Shown: positions 16,887 to 23,916 of the stretch, piece by piece
Layout of the letters: each line of letters opens with the position of its first letter
Numbering within the stretch: position 1 is the first letter of the stretch
NCBI RefSeq assembly: GCF_018760365.1
Contig: NZ_JAHIAB010000005.1
Coordinates: 1 to 64,000 of the forward strand
Length of the DNA: 64,000 nucleotides
Reading direction: 5' to 3'
From: Pseudooceanicola endophyticus
Lineage (GTDB): Bacteria; Pseudomonadota; Alphaproteobacteria; Rhodobacterales; Rhodobacteraceae
Notes under the pieces: generated by a model
Seen by the model: only the letters and a program-made list of their open reading frames with translations
Databases searched by the model: none
Told to the model about the DNA's origin: nothing
Translations under genes and position numbers: made by a program

Positions 16887-18113
16887 TCAGGTGCCGGCGC
16901 CGTGCTGCGCGGTCAGCTCGAAATGGACCTGGACGGGGAAGGCCACGGTCTTCTCGTCGGGCATGTTGTCGCCGATGCCGAAGGCGCGCCGGTCGAGGGA
17001 GAAATCGGCGGCGGCCGTCGCGGTGCCGTCGGCGAGTTCGAGCTGGAAGGGGAAGTCGAGAGGCACGTCCTTGCCGCGCAGGCGGAGCGTGCCCCGGGCG
17101 ACGGGACCCTCGGGCATCCGGAAGAGGTCGGCGTCGAAAGTGGCGGTCGGATGCCCGGCGCCGTCCAGGAAATTGGCTTCGAGCGCCTGTTTGGTGACGG
17201 AGCCGAGGGTCATGGAGGGGATCGAGATCGTCACGGTGACATGGCCGGCCTTGCCCTCGGGCACGGTGTCGTCCCAGGCGATCTGCGCGGTCCAGTCGGT
17301 GAAGCTGCCGGAGACGGTCTTGCCGAACTGGGTGACCGAGAGGGCAAGGGTGCCATCCTGGACGGTCCAGTCGCTGCGGACCTGCGCGAGCTGCGGGGTG
17401 GGGGTGTTGCTGCCGTCGGAGTCGGTGGGGCGAGTGACCAGGCCGAGGGTCACGGCGAGGATCAGCACGACCAGGGCGCCGGCGGCGGGGATGGCATGGC
17501 CGGGCTGGTGCTCCGAGGGGTGCGCGGGGGTGCCGCGCCACATCCGGCGCAGGGTGGCATCATGGTCGAACAGATGGTGCTTCAGGGCGCCGGCGACATG
17601 CAGGGCCAGGGTGATCAGCAGCAGCCATGTGAAGGCCCAGTGCAGCCCCGAGAAGACGGACGAGACGGCCTCGTTTTCCGGCACGAAGGGCAGATGCTGG
17701 CCGAAGGGCCAGAGAATCGGAGCGAAGCCAGAGGTGGCGGCATGGTGGATCCAGCCGGTCAGCGGCACCGCGACCAGCAGGGCGTAGAGCAGCCAGTGCA
17801 CCAGGGCGGCGGCGCTTGCCGCCGGGGCGTGATCGCCGTTGACGAGGCCGGGACGGCGCTGTGTCAGGGCCCAGAGGATGCGCAGCAGCGAGACCAGGAA
17901 GACGGCGACGCCGAGGGTCTTGTGGACCGAAAAGAGCATGGCGGTGCGGCTGACCAGGGCGGCCTGTTCCTCGGACGGGGCGGAGGCGAGGCCTTCGGTC
18001 AGGGCATGGGCATAGAGGCCCAGCGGCCAGTCGACGAGGATGAGGAGCGCGGTCAGCCAGTGGATGAGCCGGGAAACGGCGCCGTACTGGTCCTTGCTGT
18101 CTGTCAGGGCCAT
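16887..18113 (-). CDS. Cytochrome b561 fused to a YceI domain
   Basis: 408 residues. Residues 1-195 are a four-helix di-haem cytochrome b561 (SRLIHWLTALLIL, SVHKTLGVAVFL, LVHWLLYALLVAVPLTGWI, GLHWAFTWLLLITLALHVAGALKHH, with His positions for two haems). A further hydrophobic segment lies at about 208-228 (AGALVVLILAVTLGLVT), then a YceI domain to the C-terminus (WTVQDGTLALSVTQFG ... FGIGDNMPDEKTVAFPVQVHFEL) that would be periplasmic. Cytochrome b561 passes electrons between quinol and acceptors across the membrane; linking it to an isoprenoid-binding domain suggests delivery of quinone-like substrate. The fusion itself is seen; its chemistry is inferred. Confidence 0.9.
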   Translation of the reverse strand: MALTDSKDQYGAVSRLIHWLTALLILVDWPLGLYAHALTEGLASAPSEEQAALVSRTAMLFSVHKTLGVAVFLVSLLRILWALTQRRPGLVNGDHAPAASAAALVHWLLYALLVAVPLTGWIHHAATSGFAPILWPFGQHLPFVPENEAVSSVFSGLHWAFTWLLLITLALHVAGALKHHLFDHDATLRRMWRGTPAHPSEHQPGHAIPAAGALVVLILAVTLGLVTRPTDSDGSNTPTPQLAQVRSDWTVQDGTLALSVTQFGKTVSGSFTDWTAQIAWDDTVPEGKAGHVTVTISIPSMTLGSVTKQALEANFLDGAGHPTATFDADLFRMPEGPVARGTLRLRGKDVPLDFPFQLELADGTATAAADFSLDRRAFGIGDNMPDEKTVAFPVQVHFELTAQHGAGT

Positions 18114-18392
18114 GGGAAGGGTCCTTGGATCGGGAGTTCGGAAGGGACGGGCCAGGGGGCGCCCGGAGGATGATCACAGAATAGAGAGCGGGCAGGGTGG
18201 CTCAAGTCGGGGCCTGCGCGCAGGGTCTGTGCGCGAATGCCGGGGCGCATCTGCGCGCATGGGGCGTGCCGGTGGTGCCGCCGCCGAGGCGGGGGCGGAT
18301 CGCCATGCGGATTGCCATGCCCGGCGCCATTGGCTATGCCCCCGCAAAGGCTGCCCGAAGGGGCGGAAACCGAAGATCAGAAGGAGGCCGCG

Positions 18393-19334
18393 ATGAGCCG
18401 CGCATTCGTCTTCCCGGGCCAGGGTGCCCAGACCATCGGCATGGGCCGCACCTTGGCCGATGCCTATCCGGCGGCAAAGGCCGTTTTCGAAGAGGTCGAT
18501 GACGCGCTTGGCGAGAAGCTGAGCGCGCTGATCTGGGAGGGCGAGCAGGACGAGCTGACGCTGACGCAGAACGCCCAGCCGGCGCTGATGGCGACCTCTC
18601 TGGCCGCCATGCGCGCGCTGGAGGCCGAAGGCGTCAGCATTACCGCCGCCGAGTTCGTGGCTGGCCATTCGCTGGGCGAATATTCCGCTCTGGCGGCGGT
18701 CGGCACGCTGAGCATTGCCGATGCGGCGCGTCTGCTGCGCACCCGGGGCCAGGCCATGCAGGAGGCCGTGCCGGTGGGCGTGGGCGCCATGGCGGCGCTG
18801 CTGGGGCTGAGCTTCGAGGCGGCGATGGAGGTGGCCAAGGAGGCCGCGCAGGACGAGGTCTGCCAGGCCGCCAACGACAATGATCCGGGTCAGGTCGTGG
18901 TGTCTGGTCACAAGGCCGCCGTGGAGCGTGCCGTGGAGATCGCCAAGACCCGTGGTGCCAAGCGGGCGGTGATGCTGCCGGTCTCCGCGCCCTTCCACTG
19001 CGCGCTGATGCAGCCCGCAGCCGAAGTCATGGCCGAGGCGCTGGCCGCCGTCACCTTCAAGGCGCCTGCCGTGCCGGTCGTGGCCAATGTGCGCGCCGAG
19101 GCGGTGAGCGATCCCGAGGTGCTGAAGGCGCTGCTGGTCGAGCAGGTGACCGGGTCGGTGCGCTGGCGCGAGAGCATCGCGTGGATGGCCGTGCGCGGCG
19201 TCGATGCGATCTGGGAAATCGGTGCCGGCAAGGCGCTGTCGGGCATGGTGCGCCGGATCGAGAAATCCGTGGCCTGCGCCCAGGTCGGCACGCCCGAAGA
19301 GGTGGCTGCGGCTGCCGAGGCGCTGAAGGGCTGA
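18393..19334 (+). CDS. fabD: Malonyl-CoA:ACP transacylase
   Basis: Loads malonyl groups onto ACP for fatty acid synthesis. 313 residues from the ATG at 18393 (AGGAGG upstream). Features: FVFPGQGAQTIGMG at the N-terminus, LTQNAQPALMATS, GHSLGEYSALAAVG with the nucleophilic Ser (about residue 92), and the late SAPFHCALMQPAA with the catalytic His. It is the first gene of a fabD-fabG-acpP-fabF-mltG series, all on the same strand. Confidence 0.97.
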   Translation: MSRAFVFPGQGAQTIGMGRTLADAYPAAKAVFEEVDDALGEKLSALIWEGEQDELTLTQNAQPALMATSLAAMRALEAEGVSITAAEFVAGHSLGEYSALAAVGTLSIADAARLLRTRGQAMQEAVPVGVGAMAALLGLSFEAAMEVAKEAAQDEVCQAANDNDPGQVVVSGHKAAVERAVEIAKTRGAKRAVMLPVSAPFHCALMQPAAEVMAEALAAVTFKAPAVPVVANVRAEAVSDPEVLKALLVEQVTGSVRWRESIAWMAVRGVDAIWEIGAGKALSGMVRRIEKSVACAQVGTPEEVAAAAEALKG

Positions 19335-19355
19335 GGCTTTTTGCTTGCTGTGCGG

Positions 19356-19404
19356 CCGGGGGCTGTCTGCCCCCGGACCCCCGAAGGTATTTGAAACAAG
19401 AAAA
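19356..19404 (+). repeat. Modular intergenic repeat, family A (copy 2)
   Basis: Perfect hairpin CCGGGGGC-TGTCT-GCCCCCGG (19356-19376), then the tail CCCCCGAAGGTATTTG followed by AAACAAGAAAA. It lies in the fabD-fabG gap, about 30 bp upstream of the fabG start. Confidence 0.68.
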
Positions 19405-19435
19405 GGGCAGGGAGACCTGCCGACGGGAGAGACGG

Positions 19436-20173
19436 ATGTTCGATCTGACGGGCAAGACGGCGCTGGTGACCGGCGCGAGCGGTGGCATTGGCGGGGCGAT
19501 CGCCAAGGCGCTCTACGAGGCGGGCGCGACGGTGGGGCTGTCGGGTACCCGCGTCGAGCCGCTGGAGGCGCTGGCCGCCGAGCTGGGCGAGCGCGCCCAT
19601 GTGCTGCCCTGCAACCTGGGTGATGCGGAGGCCGTCGAGGCGCTGCCGAAGGCTGCCATCGCTGCCATGGGCGGCCTCGATATCCTGGTCAACAATGCGG
19701 GCATCACCCGTGACCAGCTTTTCATGCGGATGAGCGACGAGGACTGGGCCAGCGTCATCGACGTGAACCTGACCGCGACCATGCGGCTGTGCCGGGGCGT
19801 CATGCGCCCGATGATGAAGGCCCGCTGGGGCCGGATCATCAACATCTCGTCCATCGTCGGGGCGACCGGCAACCCGGGCCAGGTGAACTATGCCGCCGCC
19901 AAGGCCGGCATGGTCGGCATGACCAAGTCGATCGCCTACGAGGTCGCGAGCCGGGGAATCACCGCCAACTGCGTGGCGCCGGGCTTCATCGCCACCGCGA
20001 TGACCGACAAGCTGAACGATGAGCAGAAGGCCAAGATCAACGCGCAGATTCCCGCCGCCCGCATGGGCAGCCCGGAAGAGATCGCCGCGGCCGTGCTCTA
20101 TCTGGCGAGCCCCGAGGCAGGTTACGTTACTGGCAGTACGCTGCACGTGAACGGCGGCATGGCCATGCTCTGA
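19436..20173 (+). CDS. fabG: 3-oxoacyl-ACP reductase
   Basis: NADPH-dependent reduction of 3-ketoacyl-ACP. 245 residues, classical SDR. Cofactor loop TGASGGIGGAIAKAL (residues 12-26), NNAG at 86-89, catalytic Ser139, Tyr152 and Lys156 (NYAAAK), and GFIATAMTDKL after the Rossmann core. GGGAGAGACGG precedes the ATG. It is separated from fabD by a 101 bp gap holding a family A repeat. Confidence 0.97.
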   Translation: MFDLTGKTALVTGASGGIGGAIAKALYEAGATVGLSGTRVEPLEALAAELGERAHVLPCNLGDAEAVEALPKAAIAAMGGLDILVNNAGITRDQLFMRMSDEDWASVIDVNLTATMRLCRGVMRPMMKARWGRIINISSIVGATGNPGQVNYAAAKAGMVGMTKSIAYEVASRGITANCVAPGFIATAMTDKLNDEQKAKINAQIPAARMGSPEEIAAAVLYLASPEAGYVTGSTLHVNGGMAML

Positions 20174-20287
20174 GCCTGCGGGCCGGGACATTGCCGCCTC
20201 GCAGCATTGGAAACAAGGGTTGCGGGGCGCGAAAGCCGAGGCGGCACCTTGCAATTTCCGCTGCAAGGGCGCAGGTCTCGAAAGCGT

Positions 20288-20315
20288 TTGCGTCGTGTGA
20301 AGCATATGCTATAGG
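20288..20315 (+). promoter_or_regulatory. Candidate promoter for acpP
   Basis: TTGCGT, a 16-base spacer, then TATAGG, within the 283 bp fabG-acpP gap and 142 bp before the acpP ATG. The long leader has a small GGGGTC-GAGA-GACCCC hairpin. The strong separate promoter fits the high demand for ACP. Unverified. Confidence 0.5.
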
Positions 20316-20456
20316 CGGCGCGTATCAGCGGGGGTCGCAAGGCCTGTCCCGCGCCTCGCTCTGCGGGGAGACCGGGGTCGAGAGACCCCATCAATCGGCC
20401 CCGCAAGGGGTGAGGCAAGAACCGGGCCGCTGGCCCACCTGACAGAGGGAAAACCT

Positions 20457-20690
20457 ATGAGCGATGTCGCAGAGCGCGTGAAGAAAATCGTTGTCGAGCA
20501 TCTCGGCGTGGAAGAAGAGAAAGTGACCGAGAACGCTTCCTTCATCGACGACCTGGGCGCAGACAGCCTCGACACCGTCGAGCTGGTCATGGCGTTCGAA
20601 GAAGAGTTCGGCATCGAGATCCCGGACGACGCTGCCGAGAACATCCAGACCTTCGGCGACGCGGTGAAGTTCATCTCCGAAGCCGCATGA
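20457..20690 (+). CDS. acpP: Acyl carrier protein
   Basis: 77 residues, acidic, with the phosphopantetheine site [20 protein letters not shown] (Ser at about residue 37). It begins [25 protein letters not shown] site lies before the ATG. Its own upstream promoter candidate and a strong terminator downstream make it a transcriptional unit within the fab block. Confidence 0.98.
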   Translation: MSDVAERVKKIVVEHLGVEEEKVTENASFIDDLGADSLDTVELVMAFEEEFGIEIPDDAAENIQTFGDAVKFISEAA

Positions 20691-20737
20691 TCTGAGCGGC
20701 CCGCGGGCCGCGTCCAGATTGCACCCGGATGGGTGAG

Positions 20738-20769
20738 AACCCCCTGCCGTTGCGGCAGGGGGTTTGCTT
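20738..20769 (+). terminator. Rho-independent terminator after acpP
   Basis: AACCCCCTGCC-GTTG-CGGCAGGGGGTT followed by TGCTTTT; an 11-bp stem. Confidence 0.9.
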
Positions 20770-20833
20770 TTGTGCGCCCTGGCCCCATCTGGGGACCGGG
20801 GGCCGTGCCCCTGCCGTGCCGGGTCCGGTTGCG

Positions 20834-20860
20834 CCGCCGTATTTTCGGAAAGATGAAGAT
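20834..20860 (+). repeat. Partial family B-like intergenic repeat
   Basis: CCGCCGTATTTTCGG then AAAGATGAAGA, resembling the 3' half of the copy at 9807-9838. It lies in the acpP-fabF gap; the GCCTCC arm is missing. Confidence 0.45.
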
Positions 20861-20961
20861 ATTGCGGTGGCGGAGGCTTGCGGGCGGGGTCTGCGAGGCT
20901 TGCCCCTTGGGGGCGGCCTCGGGTATGAGCGGCAGTGAAGAAAATTTTGGGGGCGGATTAC

Positions 20962-22221
20962 ATGCGTCGTGTCGTTGTCACCGGGCTGGGGCTGGTTACG
21001 CCCCTGGCCGTGGGGGTCGAGGAAAGCTGGAGCCGGATTTTGGCCGGAAAATCGGGTGCGGGTCCGATCACGCAGTTCGATACCGAGGGGCTGGCCACCA
21101 CCTATGCCTGCGAAGTGCCGCGTGGTGACGGGACCGACGGGACCTGGAATGCGGACCTGTGGATGGAGCCGAAGGAACAGCGCAAGGTCGATACCTTCAT
21201 CCAGTTCGGCATCGCGGCTGCGGACATGGCCGTGGCCGACAGCGGCTGGACTCCGACCGAGGCCGAGGATCTGGAGCGCACCGGCGTCCTGATCGGCTCG
21301 GGCATCGGGGGCCTGAACTCGATCGCCAACACCGCGATCCTGATGAACGAGAAGGGCCCCCGCCGGGTGTCGCCGTTCTTCGTGCCGGGCGCGCTGATCA
21401 ACCTGATCTCGGGTCAGGTCAGCATCAAGCACGGCTTCCGCGGTCCGAACCATTCGGTGGTGACGGCGTGCTCGACCGGGGCACATGCCATCGGCGATGC
21501 GGCGCGTCTGATCCAGTGGGGCGACGCGGATGTGATGATCGCGGGCGGCGCCGAGGCGGCGATCTGCAAGATCGGCATCGCGGGCTTCAACGCCTGCAAA
21601 GCGCTGTCCACGAAACGCGCCGATGATCCCCAGGCGGCCAGCCGTCCCTATGACCAGGACCGTGACGGCTTCGTCATGGGCGAGGGGGCCGGCATCGTGG
21701 TGCTGGAGGAATACGAGCACGCGGTGGCCCGTGGCGCCAAGATCTACGGCGAATACCTGGGCTACGGCCTGTCGGGCGACGCCTATCACATCACCGCCCC
21801 GTCGGAAGACGGCGACGGCGCACGCCGCTGCATGGAGATGGCGCTGAAGCGCGCCGGCCTGACGCCGGCGGACGTGGATTACGTCAACGCGCACGGCACC
21901 TCGACCATGGCCGACACGATCGAGCTGGGCGCGGTGGAGCGTCTGCTGGGCGATCACGCCAAGAACGTCACCATGTCCTCGACGAAATCCGCGACCGGCC
22001 ACCTGCTGGGGGCGGCGGGCGCCATCGAGGCGATCTTCTCGATCCTGGCGATCCGCGATCAGGTCGCGCCGCCGACGATCAACCTGGACAACCCGGCGGT
22101 GACGCCGAAGCTGGACCTGGCGCCGAACAAGAAGGTCGAGCGCAAGATCGACGTGGCTCTGTCGAACTCCTTCGGGTTCGGCGGCACCAATGCGAGCCTC
22201 GTGTTCGGGAAAGTGCGCTGA
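20962..22221 (+). CDS. fabF: 3-oxoacyl-ACP synthase II
   Basis: Elongating condensing enzyme. 419 residues from the ATG at 20962 (GGGGGCGG upstream; a GTG nine codons earlier is the alternative). Starts MRRVVVTGLGLVTPLAVG. Catalytic Cys170 in VVTACSTGAH, first His in VNAHGTSTMAD, second His in SATGHLLGAAGA, and the C-terminal NSFGFGGTNAS. It is followed after one base by mltG. Confidence 0.97.
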   Translation: MRRVVVTGLGLVTPLAVGVEESWSRILAGKSGAGPITQFDTEGLATTYACEVPRGDGTDGTWNADLWMEPKEQRKVDTFIQFGIAAADMAVADSGWTPTEAEDLERTGVLIGSGIGGLNSIANTAILMNEKGPRRVSPFFVPGALINLISGQVSIKHGFRGPNHSVVTACSTGAHAIGDAARLIQWGDADVMIAGGAEAAICKIGIAGFNACKALSTKRADDPQAASRPYDQDRDGFVMGEGAGIVVLEEYEHAVARGAKIYGEYLGYGLSGDAYHITAPSEDGDGARRCMEMALKRAGLTPADVDYVNAHGTSTMADTIELGAVERLLGDHAKNVTMSSTKSATGHLLGAAGAIEAIFSILAIRDQVAPPTINLDNPAVTPKLDLAPNKKVERKIDVALSNSFGFGGTNASLVFGKVR

Positions 22222-22222
22222 T

Positions 22223-23377
22223 ATGTGGCGTGCCATCGCCTCGAACGGGCTGACGCTGCTGATCGTGGGCGCGGTGATGCTGGCTGGCGCCATCCTGTGG
22301 GGCAAGAACCAGTATGTCGAACCGGGTCCGCTGGCGCAGGGCATGTGTGTCCGCGTCAAGCAGGGCGAGACGATGCGCGGCCTCAGTGATGACCTGGTCA
22401 AGACCGGCGCGGTGTCGAGCGGGATGCTGTTCCGCATCGGCGCCGAATATGCCGACAAGTCCGGGGCGCTGAAGGCCGGGGCCTTTCTGGTGCCGGCCTC
22501 GGCCTCGATGTCCGATATCGTCGATATCGTGACCCGGGGCGGGGCCAGCACCTGCGGCACCGAGATCCTGTACCGGGTCGGGGTGCGGCAGTCGGACGTG
22601 CTGGTGCGTTCGGTGGATCCGGCGACCTCGCAGTATGTCGAGGAGGCGCGTTACGTGCCGGGCGAGGACAAGGCCCCTGATGTGGTGGCCAAGGTCGAGA
22701 AGGAGCCCGACACGCGCTACCGGATCGCCCTGGCAGAAGGTGTCACCGCCTGGCAGGTCGTGCAGATGCTGAACTCGGTCGATGTGCTGGATGGCGATAT
22801 CGGCGATCTGCCGAAGGAGGGCACGCTGGCGCCCGACAGCTACGAGTTCTCCAAGGGGGATACCCGGGCTGCGCTGGTCAAGCGGATGCAGGACGAGCAG
22901 ACGCAGATCCTGGATGCGGCCTGGGCCAAGAAGGCCGATGGCATTCCGCTGAAGACCCCCCAGGAGGCACTGATCATGGCCTCGATCATCGAGAAGGAAA
23001 CCGGGGTTCCCGACGAACGCCGCGTGGTCGCCTCGGTCTTCGAGAACCGCCTGGAGAAGGGGATGCGCCTGCAGACCGACCCGACGGTGATCTACGGCAT
23101 CACCAAGGGCAAGGGTGTGCTGGACCGCGGCATCCGCGCCAGCGAGCTGCGCGCGAACAATGCCTACAACACCTATGTGGTGGACGGGCTGCCGCCGACG
23201 CCGATCGCCAACCCGGGCAAGGCCTCGATCGAGGCGGCGGTGAACCCGGAGCAGACGAATTACCTGTATTTCGTCGCCGACGGATCGGGCGGGCACGCCT
23301 TTGCCTCGACCCTGGACGAGCACAACAGGAACGTCGCGAAATGGCGCCAGCTGGAGTCCGAGAAGCAGAATAACTGA
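22223..23377 (+). CDS. mltG: Endolytic murein transglycosylase MltG (YceG)
   Basis: Cleaves nascent glycan strands and sets their length. 384 residues: short cytosolic start, one membrane helix (GLTLLIVGAVMLAGAIL), then a LysM-like region and the catalytic domain with MASIIEKETGVPDERRVVASVF (active-site Glu), NRLEKGMRLQTDPTVIYG, NAYNTYVVDGLPPTPIANPG and the final YFVADGSGGHAFASTLDEHN. All match the family. The gene is coupled to fabF (stop and start one base apart) and is the conserved left neighbour of the GTA cluster. Confidence 0.96.
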   Translation: MWRAIASNGLTLLIVGAVMLAGAILWGKNQYVEPGPLAQGMCVRVKQGETMRGLSDDLVKTGAVSSGMLFRIGAEYADKSGALKAGAFLVPASASMSDIVDIVTRGGASTCGTEILYRVGVRQSDVLVRSVDPATSQYVEEARYVPGEDKAPDVVAKVEKEPDTRYRIALAEGVTAWQVVQMLNSVDVLDGDIGDLPKEGTLAPDSYEFSKGDTRAALVKRMQDEQTQILDAAWAKKADGIPLKTPQEALIMASIIEKETGVPDERRVVASVFENRLEKGMRLQTDPTVIYGITKGKGVLDRGIRASELRANNAYNTYVVDGLPPTPIANPGKASIEAAVNPEQTNYLYFVADGSGGHAFASTLDEHNRNVAKWRQLESEKQNN

Positions 23378-23404
23378 TCTGTTTCAATGGATTGACGGGC
23401 TATT

Positions 23405-23437
23405 GAAGGCGGAGCGTTAACAGAGCGTTCCGCCTTC
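23405..23437. promoter_or_regulatory. Inverted repeat with internal direct repeats upstream of the GTA promoter
   Basis: GAAGGCGGA (23405-23413) and TCCGCCTTC (23429-23437) form a perfect 9-bp stem. The loop contains GAGCGTT twice, start to start 11 bp apart, one helical turn. It lies 16 bp upstream of the GTA -35 box and 28 bp after the mltG stop. It could end mltG transcription or be an activator site for GTA; no T run follows, which favours the second. Unproven. Confidence 0.45.
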
Positions 23438-23452
23438 GTGCTTTGGGGGATC

Positions 23453-23481
23453 TTGACCCACCGCACGGTTTCCCGTATAGG
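23453..23481 (+). promoter_or_regulatory. Candidate GTA promoter with palindrome in the spacer
   Basis: TTGACC (23453-23458), exactly 17 bases, TATAGG (23476-23481). The spacer carries ACCG-CA-CGGT (about 23460-23469), a two-fold symmetric site that a repressor or activator could use. The probable transcript start near 23488 lies at the ATG of a short leader frame. It is the only good core promoter I see in the 209 bp mltG-g1 gap. Confidence 0.6.
23454..23469 (+). repeat. 16-base repeat, copy in the GTA promoter
   Basis: TGACCCACCGCACGGT, overlapping the -35 box and spacer. An exact second copy is at 25190-25205, starting with the TGA of the terminase gene. Exact 16-base identity in two non-coding positions of one operon is unlikely by chance. 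Confidence 0.65.
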
Positions 23482-23488
23482 TTGTGAC

Positions 23489-23569
23489 ATGCTGGAACAC
23501 ATGGGCAAACGGCCCGGGGGAAACCCCGAGGCCGTTTTTTCGTGCTGCGCGTCGGAGGGACAACGATAA
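23489..23569 (+). CDS. Possible 26-codon leader peptide upstream of GTA g1
   Basis: ATG at 23489 to TAA at 23567, reading MLEHMGKRPGGNPEAVFS and eight more residues. It starts within a base or two of the predicted transcript start (near-leaderless) and its codons run through the terminator-like hairpin at 23507-23540, so a translating ribosome would melt it. There is no ribosome binding site. It is reported as a hypothesis for attenuation control, not as an established gene. Confidence 0.3.
   Translation: MLEHMGKRPGGNPEAVFSCCASEGQR
23507..23540 (+). terminator. Intrinsic-terminator-like hairpin in the GTA leader
   Basis: AAACGGCC (23507-23514) pairs with GGCCGTTT (23530-23537), CGGGG (23515-23519) with CCCCG (23524-23528), with one bulged A and a GAAA tetraloop, then the T run TTTTTT (23535-23540). 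It lies between the GTA promoter and g1, so it should stop most transcripts unless read-through or antitermination occurs. It could alternatively be the distant terminator of mltG. Confidence 0.65.
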
Positions 23570-23586
23570 CGCACGAGGCAAACAAA

Positions 23587-23916
23587 ATGACAACTCGGTC
23601 CGACAGAGACGAGACCCGGCTGCGGGACACCATCGACAGGCTCGATCGCCAGATCGGCGACATCACCAGGGATCTGGAGGCGCTGCAGGACAGGGTGCGC
23701 GCCGGCGATGTCACGGCGGTCGGGGAAACGACGAAGATGTGTCAGGAGATCCGCAAATGGATCGGTTTTGCAATGGAAATGGAGGCCAAGCTCGATGACG
23801 GAAGACAGGGACAACGGGCGGGCGGAGACATCGACCTCGGGGCCGCAAGGGCTTCGATCGGGTGCCGCCTGGATCGCCTCCGCAGGTGCGGACATCCAGA
23901 ACGCATTCCTGGATGA
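23587..23916 (+). CDS. GTA g1, small terminase-like protein
   Basis: 109 residues from the ATG at 23587 (GAGGCAAACAAA upstream). The N-terminal two thirds is a strongly charged amphipathic helical region (DRDETRLRDTIDRLDRQIGDI, then LEALQDRVRAGDV), likely a coiled coil, followed by KMCQEIRKWIGFAMEMEAKL. By position it is RcGTA g1, shown in R. capsulatus to act as the small terminase (TerS). The last 40 codons overlap the start of terL in another frame, so the Arg-rich C-terminus (RRCGHPERIPG) is constrained by that gene. Function is assigned by synteny and size; the sequence alone is weakly diagnostic. Confidence 0.8.
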   Translation: MTTRSDRDETRLRDTIDRLDRQIGDITRDLEALQDRVRAGDVTAVGETTKMCQEIRKWIGFAMEMEAKLDDGRQGQRAGGDIDLGAARASIGCRLDRLRRCGHPERIPG

